The notes under the pieces are model-generated. The model did no database searches and was not told where the DNA came from. It saw nothing but the letters and a program-made list of their open reading frames with translations. A program made the position numbers and the translations under genes. A stretch of DNA of 64,000 nt from assembly GCF_014621775.1 (NCBI RefSeq), contig NZ_CP061204.1:764501-828500 (forward strand). Reading direction: 5' to 3'. The stretch comes from Stenotrophomonas sp. 169. GTDB lineage: Bacteria; Pseudomonadota; Gammaproteobacteria; Xanthomonadales; Xanthomonadaceae. Shown here one piece after another: positions 9,172 to 17,795 of the stretch. The stretch's first letter is position 1. The number at the start of each line of letters is the position of its first letter.

Positions 9172-9822
9172 CTACAGGCGGTCAGGATCGCTGCCCGGCA
9201 CGAACACGCCGTCCTTCACATAGGCGGCCAAGGTCATGTCCAGTGCCAGCATGCCGTCGCGGCGGATGTCCATGAGCTCGGGCTCGACCATCGCCCCATG
9301 CAGCACGCCCAGCACCGTAGCGTGCAGCATCCGCGCCACGACCTCTGCGTTGGCGCCGGGCTTGAGCTGTCCGAGCTGATCGGCACGCCGTAGGGCGCGC
9401 GCCATGCGTTCCAGACCGTCGCGGAAGCCGGCCTGCTGCAGGTCGGCCAGCACCTTGCTGTCGGCCGAGGTATCGCTGCGCAGCATGATTTCCATGGTGT
9501 TGCGCAGGCGCTCGTCCTGCGACAGATCGATCAACGAAGTCAGGATCACCGAGCGCAGGTCCAGCACCGGCGTGTCGCGGGACTCGGTGGCGGCACGATC
9601 CAGTTCCTGCATGAAGGGCAGGCGGACCCGTTCGATCACGGCTGCCAGCACGTCGATCTTGTTCTTGAAGTGCCAGTAGACCGCGCCGCGGGTATAGCCG
9701 GCGCGGGCGCCGATCATCTCCAGCGTGGTGCGTGCCACCCCGTGCTCATGAAAACAGGCTTCGGCGGCGTCGAGGATGCCTTCGCGGGTTGCCTGGGTTT
9801 CCTCTTTGGTCTTTCGGGCCAT
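9172..9822 (-). CDS. smeT: SmeT-like TetR-family repressor of smeDEF
   Basis: Transcriptional repressor of the adjacent efflux operon. It has 216 residues, with an N-terminal TetR helix-turn-helix (TTLEMIGARAGYTRGAVYWHFKNK at about 32-55) and a variable ligand-binding helical domain after it. The sequence MARKTKEETQATREGILDAA, the divergent position to smeDEF and the length all match SmeT of S. maltophilia as I remember it, with enough differences to suggest a related species. SmeT is known to bind the smeT-smeD intergenic region and to repress both directions; loss of its function raises efflux-mediated drug resistance. Confidence 0.93.
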   Translation of the reverse strand: MARKTKEETQATREGILDAAEACFHEHGVARTTLEMIGARAGYTRGAVYWHFKNKIDVLAAVIERVRLPFMQELDRAATESRDTPVLDLRSVILTSLIDLSQDERLRNTMEIMLRSDTSADSKVLADLQQAGFRDGLERMARALRRADQLGQLKPGANAEVVARMLHATVLGVLHGAMVEPELMDIRRDGMLALDMTLAAYVKDGVFVPGSDPDRL

Positions 9823-9858
9823 TGCTCAGAGTGGATGCAGAACGTCAAGCAAGTGTAG

Positions 9859-9892
9859 CCGTTTGCAAACAAACAGTCATGTATGTATATTT
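9859..9892. promoter_or_regulatory. Probable SmeT operator and overlapping smeT/smeD promoters
   Basis: An AT-rich block in an otherwise GC-rich gap starts with the perfect palindrome GTTTGCAAAC (9861-9870) and continues with AAACAGTCATGTATGTATAT. The known SmeT operator is an AT-rich pseudopalindrome of about 28 bp in the same gap with similar ACAAACA...TGTATGTAT content. Exact boundaries are inferred. Confidence 0.65.
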
Positions 9893-9949
9893 CCTGCCCA
9901 TGATCGCCGTCGCTTTTGGCTCGCTTTTGAGGGGGCCGGAGGGACGGCC

Positions 9950-9971
9950 GCCGAGCGTGGCTCGGCGCTAC
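9950..9971 (-). repeat. SMAG element in the smeD leader
   Basis: GCCGAG / CTCGGC arms around CGTGG, with GTAG reading on the minus strand (CTAC at 9968-9971). It ends 30 nt before the smeD start, so it would form a hairpin in the smeDEF 5' untranslated region. Confidence 0.85.
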
Positions 9972-10000
9972 AGAACCCATGACATCGAGACCCCTCCCCC

Positions 10001-11248
10001 ATGTTCTTGAACCGTGCCCGTCCTTTCGTTCTTTCGCTGGCCATCGCCGCGGCCGTAGCCGCCTGCGGTGGCGGTGATGACCAACCGCCGCAGCAAGGAC
10101 CCGGCCAAGTGACCGTGGTCACCCTGAAAGCCGAATCGGTATCGCTGACCCGGGAGTTGCCGGGACGCACCAATGCGTTCCTGGTTGCTGAAGTGCGGCC
10201 GCAGGTCAATGGCCTGGTCGGCAAGCGATTGTTCACCGAAGGCAGCATGGTGACCGAAGGCCAGCCGCTGTATCAGATCGACGATGCCAGCTACCGCGCG
10301 CAGGCCAACAATGCCCGCGCCCAGCTGGCACGTGCGGAGGCGACCGCCAACGCCTCGCGCTTGAGCGCCGCTCGCATCAGTGAGCTGGCCAAGGTGGATG
10401 CGGTCAGCAAGCAGGATCTGGAGAACGCGGTCGCCGCGCAGAAGCAGGCCGAGGCCGATGTCGGCGCGGCAAAAGCATCGCTGGATGCGGCCAACGTGAC
10501 ACTGGGCTATGCGCGGATCACCGCGCCGATCAGCGGCCGCATCGGCAAGTCCAGTGTCACCCAGGGTGCATTGGTGAGTGCCGCTCAGCCCGAGGCACTG
10601 GCGACGGTGCAGCAGCTGGATCCCATCTATGTCGATCTGACCCAGTCTGCCGCCGAGCTGCTGCAGTTGCGGCGCGAGCTGGCGGCCGGGCGCCTGCAGG
10701 ACAACCAGAGCCTGCCCGTCAGCATCCTGCTCGATGATGGCACGCCGTTCGAGCACAAGGGCACGCTGGAATTCTCCGAAGTCAGCGTAGACCCGACCAC
10801 CGGCAGCTACGGCCTGCGGGTAAAGGTGGAAAACCCGGATGGCGTACTGATGCCGGGCATGTACGTGCGCGCGGTGATCGGCGGCGGCGTGCGTAATGGC
10901 GCACTGCTGGTCCCGATGCAGGGTATCGCCCGCGACGCCAAGGGCGATACCAGTGCCATGGTGGTCAACAAGGACAACAAGGTGGAAGTGCGTCCGGTGA
11001 AGGTCAGCCGCGCGCTGGGTGACAAGTGGCTGGTCGAGGATGGCCTGCAGGCAGGCGACAAGGTCATCGTGGAGGGCTTGCAGAAGATCGGCCCGGACAT
11101 GCCGGTGCAGGCCACCGAAAAGGGCAGCGGGCCGGTGAAGCCGGCAGATGGCAAGCCCGCGGCTGCACCGGCCGCCGCAGATCCGGCCGCCGCGTCCACC
11201 GACGCCGCTGCACCCGCCCAGGCTCCGGCCGGCACCGACGCGCAGTAA
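10001..11248 (+). CDS. smeD: SmeD, RND efflux periplasmic adaptor
   Basis: Membrane-fusion lipoprotein linking the inner-membrane pump SmeE to the outer-membrane channel SmeF. It has 415 residues. The signal ends AAAVAAC, so the lipidated cysteine is residue 22. A lipoyl/barrel-sandwich half motif (EVRPQVNGLVGKRLFTEGSMVTEGQPLYQID) is followed by the alpha-hairpin (about 95-165), the second lipoyl half (ITAPISGRIGKSSVTQGALV) and the beta-barrel and membrane-proximal domains. The last 45 residues are a low-complexity Ala/Pro tail. It is first in the smeDEF operon; smeE follows after 12 nt. Confidence 0.95.
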   Translation: MFLNRARPFVLSLAIAAAVAACGGGDDQPPQQGPGQVTVVTLKAESVSLTRELPGRTNAFLVAEVRPQVNGLVGKRLFTEGSMVTEGQPLYQIDDASYRAQANNARAQLARAEATANASRLSAARISELAKVDAVSKQDLENAVAAQKQAEADVGAAKASLDAANVTLGYARITAPISGRIGKSSVTQGALVSAAQPEALATVQQLDPIYVDLTQSAAELLQLRRELAAGRLQDNQSLPVSILLDDGTPFEHKGTLEFSEVSVDPTTGSYGLRVKVENPDGVLMPGMYVRAVIGGGVRNGALLVPMQGIARDAKGDTSAMVVNKDNKVEVRPVKVSRALGDKWLVEDGLQAGDKVIVEGLQKIGPDMPVQATEKGSGPVKPADGKPAAAPAAADPAAASTDAAAPAQAPAGTDAQ

Positions 11249-11260
11249 GCGGAGAACTCC

Positions 11261-14200
11261 ATGGCACGTTTCTTCATTGATCGACCCATCTTCGCGTGGG
11301 TGATCGCGATCATCATCATGCTTGCCGGTGCGCTGGCGGTAACCACTTTGCCGGTGTCCATGTATCCGGAAGTGGCCCCGCCCGCCGTCGAGATCTCCGC
11401 CACGTATCCCGGTGCGTCGGCGAAGGTGGTGGAAGACTCGGTGACGCAGATCATCGAGCAGAACATGAAAGGCCTCGACGGGCTGATCTATTTCTCGTCC
11501 AACAGCTCGGCCAACGGCCAGGCCACCATCACCCTCACCTTCGAATCCGGGACCAATCCGGACATCGCCCAGGTGCAGGTGCAGAACAAGCTGCAGTTGG
11601 CGATGCCCTTGCTGCCGCAGGAAGTGCAGCGGCAGGGCATCAACGTGGCCAAGTCCAGCAGCGGCTTCCTGCAGGTGCTGGGCTTTGTGTCCAATGACAA
11701 CAGCATGGACGCCAACGACATCTCCGATTTCGTGGGCTCCAACGTGGTTGACCCGCTCAGCCGCGTGCCGGGCGTGGGCAACATCCAGGTGTTCGGCGGC
11801 AAGTACGCCATGCGCATCTGGCTGGATCCCAACAAGCTGCACACCTACAAGCTGTCGGTGGATGAAGTCACCGCAGCGATCACCGCTCAGAACGCCCAGG
11901 TGGCGATCGGCCAGCTCGGCGGTGCGCCGTCGGTGAAGGGCCAGCAGCTCAACGCCACCATCAACGCGCAGGATCGCCTGCAGACGCCGGAGCAGTTCCG
12001 CAACATCCTGGTGCGTGGCGGCACCGATGGCAGCGAGCTGCGCCTGGGCGACGTGGCCCGTGTCGAACTGGGCGCGGAAAGCTACGATTTCGTCACCCGG
12101 TACAACGGCAAGCCGTCCACCGGCATCGCCATCACCCTGGCCACCGGCGCCAACGCGCTGGATACCGCCAATGGCGTGCGCGCGGCACTGGAGGACATGA
12201 AGGCGACCTTCCCGGCCGGCCTGGAATCGGTGGTGCCGTATGACACCACCCCGTTCGTGCAGGTGTCGATCAAGGGCGTGATCAAGACGCTGATCGAAGC
12301 GATCGTGCTGGTGTTCGTGGTGATGTACCTGTTCCTGCAGAACTTCCGCGCCACGCTGATCCCGACCATCGCCGTACCGGTCGTGCTGCTCGGCACGTTC
12401 GGCGTGCTGTCGGTGTTGGGGTTCTCGGTCAACATGCTGACGATGTTCGCGATGGTGCTGGCGATCGGCCTGCTGGTCGATGATGCCATCGTGGTGGTGG
12501 AGAACGTCGAGCGCATCATGGCCGAAGAGGGCTTGTCGCCGCTGGAGGCCACGCGCAAATCAATGACCCAGATCACCGGCGCGCTGGTGGGTATCGGCCT
12601 GGTGCTGTCGGCGGTGTTCGTGCCGATGGCCTTCATGGGCGGTGCCACCGGTGTGATCTACCGGCAGTTCTCGGCCACGATTGTTTCGTCGATGGCGCTG
12701 TCGGTGCTGGTCGCGATCGTGCTCACGCCGGCGCTGTGCGCCACCATGCTCAAGCCGCTGAAAAAGGGCGAGCATCACGTCGCCCACAAGGGCTGGTCGG
12801 GTCGCTTCTTCGGTGGCTTCAACCGCGGTTTCGACAAATCCAGCGAAAAGTACCAGCGTGGCGTCAAGGGCATCATTTCCCGACCGTGGCGTTTCATGGG
12901 CGTGTTCGCGGCGCTGTCGCTGGTGATGGTGCTGTTGTTCATGCGCCTGCCCAGCTCGTTCCTGCCCAACGAAGACCAGGGCATCATGATGGCGCTGGTG
13001 CAGACGCCGGTGGGTTCCACCCAGGAGCGCACGCTGGAGGCGATGGCCAAGCTGGAAAACCACTTCCTGGAGAACGAAGGCGAAGCGATCGAATCGATCT
13101 TCGCCATCCAGGGCTTCAGCTTCGCCGGCATGGGCCAGAACGCGGGCATGGCCTTCGTCAAGCTGAAGGACTGGAAGGATCGCGATTCGGAGCAGAGCGT
13201 GGAAGCCGTTACCGGCCGCGCGATGGGCGCACTGAGCGGTATCAAGGACGCTTTCATCTTCGCGTTCCCGCCGCCGGCGATGCCGGAACTGGGTATCGGC
13301 TCGGGTTACACCTTCTTCCTGAAGGACAACAGTGGCCAGGGACATGAGGCCCTGCTCAACGCGCGCAACCAGCTGCTGGGTGCCGCCGGGCAGAGCAAGC
13401 TGCTGGCCAACGTGCGACCGAACGGCCAGGAAGACACCCCGCAGCTGCGCATCGACGTGGACGTGGAAAAGGCCAATGCGCTGGGCCTGAACATGACGTC
13501 CATCAACAACACGTTGGCCACCGCGTGGGGCAGCAGCTACATCGATGACTTCATCGATCGTGGCCGGGTCAAGCGCGTGTACGTGCAGTCCGATGCGGAC
13601 TTCCGCATGAATCCGGACGACTTCAACGTGTGGTCGGTGAAGAATGCGGCCGGCGAGATGGTGCCGTTCAGTGCCTTCGCCTCCAAGCGCTGGGACTTCG
13701 GTTCGCCGCGTCTGGAGCGCTACAACGGCGTGTCGGCCATGGAAATCCAGGGTGAACCGGCCACGGGCGTGGCATCGGGCGATGCCATGAACGAGATCGA
13801 GCGCATCGCCAAGGATCTGCCGCCGGGCTACGAGATCGAGTGGACCGCGCTGTCCTATCAGGAGCGTCAGGCCGGCTCGCAGACCCCGCTGCTGTACTCG
13901 CTGTCGCTGCTGATCGTGTTCCTGTGCCTCGCCGCGTTGTACGAAAGCTGGAGCGTGCCGACCTCGGTGCTGATGGTCGCGCCGCTGGGCATCCTCGGTG
14001 CCGTGCTGGCCAACACGCTGCTCGGGCTGGAGCGTGACATCTACTTCCAGGTGGCGATGCTGACCACGGTGGGCCTGACATCGAAGAACGCCATCCTGAT
14101 CGTGGAGTTCGCCAAGGACAACCTGGAGAAGGGCGCCGGACTGATCGAGGCCACCATGCACGCCGTGCGCGATCGCTTGCGCCCGATCATCATGACCTCG

Positions 14201-14407
14201 CTGGCATTCGGCCTGGGCGTGCTGCCGCTGGCCATCGCCTCCGGCGCCGGCTCGGGTGCGCAGCGCGCGATCGGCACCGGTGTGCTGGGCGGCATGCTCG
14301 CCGGCACATTGCTGGGCGTGTTCTTCATCCCGCTGTTCTTCGTCGTCGTGCAGCGCGTGTTCAACCGCAAGCTGCGCACCGCGCCGCAATCGAGTGAGAC
14401 CCCATGA
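11261..14407 (+). CDS. smeE: SmeE, RND multidrug efflux transporter
   Basis: Inner-membrane proton/drug antiporter of the AcrB/HAE1 type, 1048 residues, which is standard. [21 protein letters not shown] is the first membrane helix. The proton-relay aspartates fall exactly at 407-408 ([18 protein letters not shown]), and the partner lysine is Lys942 in [11 protein letters not shown]. Two large periplasmic loops contain the porter and docking domains. It is the pump of the SmeDEF tripartite complex, which in S. maltophilia exports quinolones, tetracyclines, chloramphenicol and others. It overlaps smeF by 4 nt. Confidence 0.96.
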   Translation: MARFFIDRPIFAWVIAIIIMLAGALAVTTLPVSMYPEVAPPAVEISATYPGASAKVVEDSVTQIIEQNMKGLDGLIYFSSNSSANGQATITLTFESGTNPDIAQVQVQNKLQLAMPLLPQEVQRQGINVAKSSSGFLQVLGFVSNDNSMDANDISDFVGSNVVDPLSRVPGVGNIQVFGGKYAMRIWLDPNKLHTYKLSVDEVTAAITAQNAQVAIGQLGGAPSVKGQQLNATINAQDRLQTPEQFRNILVRGGTDGSELRLGDVARVELGAESYDFVTRYNGKPSTGIAITLATGANALDTANGVRAALEDMKATFPAGLESVVPYDTTPFVQVSIKGVIKTLIEAIVLVFVVMYLFLQNFRATLIPTIAVPVVLLGTFGVLSVLGFSVNMLTMFAMVLAIGLLVDDAIVVVENVERIMAEEGLSPLEATRKSMTQITGALVGIGLVLSAVFVPMAFMGGATGVIYRQFSATIVSSMALSVLVAIVLTPALCATMLKPLKKGEHHVAHKGWSGRFFGGFNRGFDKSSEKYQRGVKGIISRPWRFMGVFAALSLVMVLLFMRLPSSFLPNEDQGIMMALVQTPVGSTQERTLEAMAKLENHFLENEGEAIESIFAIQGFSFAGMGQNAGMAFVKLKDWKDRDSEQSVEAVTGRAMGALSGIKDAFIFAFPPPAMPELGIGSGYTFFLKDNSGQGHEALLNARNQLLGAAGQSKLLANVRPNGQEDTPQLRIDVDVEKANALGLNMTSINNTLATAWGSSYIDDFIDRGRVKRVYVQSDADFRMNPDDFNVWSVKNAAGEMVPFSAFASKRWDFGSPRLERYNGVSAMEIQGEPATGVASGDAMNEIERIAKDLPPGYEIEWTALSYQERQAGSQTPLLYSLSLLIVFLCLAALYESWSVPTSVLMVAPLGILGAVLANTLLGLERDIYFQVAMLTTVGLTSKNAILIVEFAKDNLEKGAGLIEATMHAVRDRLRPIIMTSLAFGLGVLPLAIASGAGSGAQRAIGTGVLGGMLAGTLLGVFFIPLFFVVVQRVFNRKLRTAPQSSETP

Positions 14408-15795
14408 AGCAGATCCCCTTGCTGCTGGCCCTGGTGGCCAGCCTCGGCCTGACCAGCTGTGCCACGTTGGTGCCTGAGCGCACCGACGTGGCGCCCGCCA
14501 TACCTGCGCAGTGGCCGATTGAAGCGGGCCAGGGCCGGGCCACCGACGTCGCCGCGCTGGGCTGGCGTGACTTCTTTACCGATGCGCGTCTGCAGGACGT
14601 CATCACCCAGGCGCTGGACAACAACCGCGATCTGCGTGTGGCCGTGCTGAATGTCGAACGTGCCCGCGGCCAGTACCGCATCCAGCGCGCCGACCGCGTC
14701 CCCGGGCTCGCGGTGCAGGGGCAGATGGAGCGCATCGGCGGTGACATGCCGGTCAGTGAGCAGTTCACGGCCGGGCTGGGCATCACCGAGTTCGAGCTCG
14801 ATCTGTTCGGACGTGTGCGCAACCTCAGCGAGGCGGCACTGCAGCAGTACTTTGCGGTGGCCGCCAACCGGCGCAATGCGCAGTTGAGCCTGGTCGCGGA
14901 AACCGCCACGGCCTGGCTGACCTTCGGTGCCGACAGCGAACAGCTGCGCATCTCCGAAGCCACGCTGGCCAGCCACGAAGATTCGCTGCGGCTGGCGCAG
15001 GCGCGTTTCGAGCGCGGCGGCAGCTCGGCGCTGGAGCTGGCCCAGACCCGTACGCTGGTGGAAACCGCCCGCACCGATGCCGCGCGCCTGCGCGGTCAGG
15101 TCGAGCAGGACCGCAATGCCTTGTCACTGCTGATCGGCGGGCCGGTGGACGCCGCGTTGCTGCCGTCCGGCAACAACGAACTGCAGCTCCTGGCCCTGGC
15201 GCCGCCGCCGGCGGACCTGCCCAGTGATGTGCTGCTGCGCCGGCCGGACATCATGGCGGCCGAGCACACCTTGCTGGCGGGTAACGCCAACATCGGTGCG
15301 GCACGTGCGGCGTTCTTTCCCAGCATCCGCCTGACCGGCACGCTGGGGAGCCGGTCCGACGAACTGTCGGGGTTGTTCGACAGCGGCACGCGGATGTGGA
15401 GCTTCCTGCCGACGATCAGCCTGCCGATCTTCCAGGGCGGCCGGCTGCGTGCCGGGCTGGCCGTGGCCGAAGCGGATCGTGACATCGCCTTGGCCGAGTA
15501 TGAGAAGGCGATCCAGGTCGGCTTCCGCGAAACCGCCGATGCCTTGGCGCTGAGCACCAGCCTGGATGCCCAGGCCGATTCGCAGCGTGGACTGGTGGAG
15601 GCCGCGACGCAGGCCGAACGCCTGTCGCAGGCGCGCTACGACGCCGGGCTGGACAGCTTCGTCACGCTGCTGGACGCGCGGCGTACCGCCTACAGCGCAC
15701 AGCAGAGCCAGCTGCAGACCGCGTTGGCACAGCAGGCAAACCGGATCACGTTGTACAAAGTGCTGGGTGGCGGCTGGCGCGAATCAGGAAGGTAG
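14404..15795 (+). CDS. smeF: SmeF, outer-membrane efflux channel lipoprotein
   Basis: TolC/OprM-type trimeric channel, 463 residues. The lipobox is LTSC with lipidated Cys19. Two OEP repeats are visible, each with the long coiled helices of the family ([28 protein letters not shown], then [36 protein letters not shown]). The ATGA start overlaps the smeE stop. The TAG stop is the last three bases of the GTAG of a SMAG element, so the present C-terminus (WRESGR) was probably set by that insertion. Confidence 0.95.
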   Translation: MKQIPLLLALVASLGLTSCATLVPERTDVAPAIPAQWPIEAGQGRATDVAALGWRDFFTDARLQDVITQALDNNRDLRVAVLNVERARGQYRIQRADRVPGLAVQGQMERIGGDMPVSEQFTAGLGITEFELDLFGRVRNLSEAALQQYFAVAANRRNAQLSLVAETATAWLTFGADSEQLRISEATLASHEDSLRLAQARFERGGSSALELAQTRTLVETARTDAARLRGQVEQDRNALSLLIGGPVDAALLPSGNNELQLLALAPPPADLPSDVLLRRPDIMAAEHTLLAGNANIGAARAAFFPSIRLTGTLGSRSDELSGLFDSGTRMWSFLPTISLPIFQGGRLRAGLAVAEADRDIALAEYEKAIQVGFRETADALALSTSLDAQADSQRGLVEAATQAERLSQARYDAGLDSFVTLLDARRTAYSAQQSQLQTALAQQANRITLYKVLGGGWRESGR

Positions 15796-15813
15796 AGCCG
15801 ACTTCAGTCGGCT
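15792..15813 (+). repeat. SMAG element forming the end of smeF
   Basis: GTAG at 15792-15795 supplies the smeF stop; AGCCGAC / GTCGGCT arms around TTCA follow. Confidence 0.85.
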
Positions 15814-15854
15814 GCCCCCTTAACCCGGCTACGCGCTGATCCCTCGTCCGGATG

Positions 15855-15883
15855 AACGGCCATCGCCCCCTCGGTGGCCGTTT
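15855..15883 (+). terminator. Probable terminator of smeDEF
   Basis: AACGGCCA (15855-15862) pairs with TGGCCGTT (15875-15882), and TT follows. It is located between the convergent smeF and the next minus-strand gene. Confidence 0.55.
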
Positions 15884-15917
15884 CAGATGACCGCCGGCCG
15901 CCGCGTGAGCCCGCTGA

Positions 15918-16358
15918 TCAGGCGATCAGGCGCGGACGATCGTCCGTGCGGACCATGCTGGCCACATAGACGTGGTCCCATACCTGTTCAATGAAGGCGC
16001 GGGCCTGGGCTTCGGTCAGCCGCGGCATGATCTGCAGGGCGTACTGGGTCTGGAACGCATCCTCGCGCTGCTCGTTGGTGGCGCGGGGGTGGGTGATCAG
16101 CGAGTCACAGGCAAACTTTATCCACGGGACAAAATGGCCGAAAGAGCCCGGGCCCATGGCGCCTTCGGCGTGTCGCTGGCGCCAGTGGTTCAGCTCTGCC
16201 TCCACGTCGATGACCGGAGGGACATTGGGTACATCTGCGCGCATGGCTGTTACTTCTTCTGATGATGTGGGGGTGGGGGAGACCCGATCATCGCTATCGG
16301 CCAGTGCACGCAGCGTCATTGCTGCGTGCAATCGGCGTTCCAAGGTCGTTGTTGCCAT
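15918..16358 (-). CDS. Conserved-looking protein of unknown function
   Basis: 146 residues from ATG 16358. No family recognised. The first 38 residues are Ser/Thr-rich and could be dispensable; an internal ATG at 16244 (MRADVPNVPP) would give a 108-residue protein. Neither start has a good ribosome site. The rest is a hydrophilic, probably helical domain with WRQRHAEGAMGPGSFGHFVPWIKFACDSLI and a conserved-looking segment FIEQVWDHVYVASMV. There is no signal peptide or membrane helix, so it is likely cytoplasmic. It lies 30 nt downstream of the deaminase gene in the same orientation and may be co-transcribed with it. Confidence 0.65.
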   Translation of the reverse strand: MATTTLERRLHAAMTLRALADSDDRVSPTPTSSEEVTAMRADVPNVPPVIDVEAELNHWRQRHAEGAMGPGSFGHFVPWIKFACDSLITHPRATNEQREDAFQTQYALQIMPRLTEAQARAFIEQVWDHVYVASMVRTDDRPRLIA

Positions 16359-16388
16359 ACCAAGGCTGAAATATTCAGCGAGTCCCGC

Positions 16389-16841
16389 TCACTCGCCGAT
16401 GTCTTCGTCCCAGATTTCCGGATGACGTTCAATGAATGCGCCCAGCAGATCGACACACTCCTGGCTGTCCAGGTCGATCACGTTGACGCCGCTCTCGCGC
16501 AGCCAGTCGATGCCGCCCTGGAAAGTGCGCGACTCGCCCACTACGACGGTGCCGATGTTGAACTGGCGGACCAGCCCGCTGCAGTACCAGCAGGGGGCCA
16601 GGGTGGTGACCATGATCGTGTTCTTGTAGCCGCGCTGGCGGCCGGCCTTGCGGAACGCATCGGTCTCGCCGTGCACGGAGGGGTCGCCTTCCTGCACCCG
16701 GCGGTTGTGGCCACAGCCCAGCAGCCGACCGTCGTTGTGATAAAGCGCCGCGCCGATCGGCACGCCACCTTCGGCCATGCCCTGGCGGGCTTCGGCGAGG
16801 GCGGTCTGCAGCAGGGCGTGGTAGTCGGGCGTGGTGATCAT
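16389..16841 (-). CDS. Nucleoside/cytosine deaminase family enzyme
   Basis: Zinc-dependent deaminase of the cytidine/deoxycytidylate superfamily, 150 residues. The zinc site is complete: His57-Gly-Glu59 (VHGETDAF, Glu being the proton shuttle) and Cys84-Trp-Tyr-Cys87 (APCWYC). The order and the small size resemble yeast-type cytosine deaminase rather than tRNA adenosine deaminase, which has a different substrate loop. The start has a short leader before GVPIGAALYHNDG. The likely role is pyrimidine base salvage; the substrate is inferred from resemblance only. It is divergent from ubiE. Confidence 0.82.
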   Translation of the reverse strand: MITTPDYHALLQTALAEARQGMAEGGVPIGAALYHNDGRLLGCGHNRRVQEGDPSVHGETDAFRKAGRQRGYKNTIMVTTLAPCWYCSGLVRQFNIGTVVVGESRTFQGGIDWLRESGVNVIDLDSQECVDLLGAFIERHPEIWDEDIGE

Positions 16842-16918
16842 GGGGGTCTCCGTGAATTCAGAGGGTCATGATACGGGCAGGGGGTGCCGCCGGCTCCGCG
16901 CGGTGCGATAATCCATCC

Positions 16919-17680
16919 ATGAGCGAATCCCCCTACAAGTCCGGAACCACCCATTTCGGCTTCCGCGATGTCGATGCAAAAGACAAGCAGAAGCTGGTCG
17001 GCCAGGTCTTCACCTCGGTCGCGCGCAACTACGACCTGATGAACGACCTGATGAGCCTGGGTGTGCATCGGGTCTGGAAGCGCTACTACGTGGCCACCGC
17101 GCAGGTGAAGCCGGGTGACCGCGTGCTGGATCTGGCCGGCGGTACCGGTGACATTGCCGCGCTGCTGAAGGAGCGGGTCGGCACCGACGGTGCGGTCGTG
17201 GTGGGCGACATCAATGCCGGCATGCTGTCGGTGGGCCGTGATCGCTTGACCAACCGCGGCCTGGTGGCCGGGTTGGACTACGTGCAGTGCAATGCAGAAG
17301 CGCTGCCGTTCCCGGATGCCAGCTTCGACCTGGTGACCATCGCGTTCGGGCTGCGCAACGTGACCGATAAAGATGCGGCGCTGCGCGAGATGCATCGCGT
17401 GCTGAAAGTGGGCGGGCAGGCACGCGTGCTGGAATTTTCCGAGGTCACACTGGACTGGTTCAAGCCGATCTACGACTTCCACTCGTTCAAGGTGCTGCCG
17501 AAGCTGGGCCGTCTGTTCGCGCGCGATTCGGACAGCTATCAGTACCTGGCCGAAAGTATCCGCAAGCACCCGCCGCAGGATGCGCTGAAGGCGATGATGA
17601 GTGAAGCCGGATTCGAGCGCTGCCACTACAAGAACCTGTCGGCGGGCATCGTCTCGATCCATTCCGGTTACAAGCTGTAA
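16919..17680 (+). CDS. ubiE: UbiE, ubiquinone/menaquinone C-methyltransferase
   Basis: SAM-dependent C-methyltransferase of quinone biosynthesis. ATG 16919 gives 253 residues, the family norm; an in-frame start at 16868 would add 17 residues unlike any UbiE. Family signatures are present: THFGFRDV, FTSVARNYDLMNDLMSLGVHRVWKR, the SAM-binding glycine loop VLDLAGGTGDIA, and LRNVTDKDAALREMHRVLK(V)GG. The end, LSAGIVSIHSGYKL, is also characteristic. It is a single gene, bounded downstream by an inverted SMAG pair. Confidence 0.97.
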   Translation: MSESPYKSGTTHFGFRDVDAKDKQKLVGQVFTSVARNYDLMNDLMSLGVHRVWKRYYVATAQVKPGDRVLDLAGGTGDIAALLKERVGTDGAVVVGDINAGMLSVGRDRLTNRGLVAGLDYVQCNAEALPFPDASFDLVTIAFGLRNVTDKDAALREMHRVLKVGGQARVLEFSEVTLDWFKPIYDFHSFKVLPKLGRLFARDSDSYQYLAESIRKHPPQDALKAMMSEAGFERCHYKNLSAGIVSIHSGYKL

Positions 17681-17684
17681 CCCG

Positions 17685-17742
17685 GTAGTGACGGCCGCTG
17701 GCCGTCAAACGGTGGACACTGACGGCCAGCGGCCGTCACTAC
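17685..17742. repeat. Inverted pair of SMAG elements (ACGGCC type)
   Basis: A plus copy (17685-17706, GTAG first) and a minus copy (17721-17742, CTAC last) face each other. Together they can form one long hairpin 4 nt after the ubiE stop and may serve as its 3' end. Confidence 0.85.
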
Positions 17743-17795
17743 CGCGGGTCCAACAGGGGTAAAATCAGCCTTTACCCCTGAAACGGTCTCGATGC

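Noticed and set aside
9968..11842. Long minus-strand open frame across smeD/smeE
   Set aside because: Antisense shadow of two well-identified genes; His/Arg/Gln-rich composition typical of shadows.
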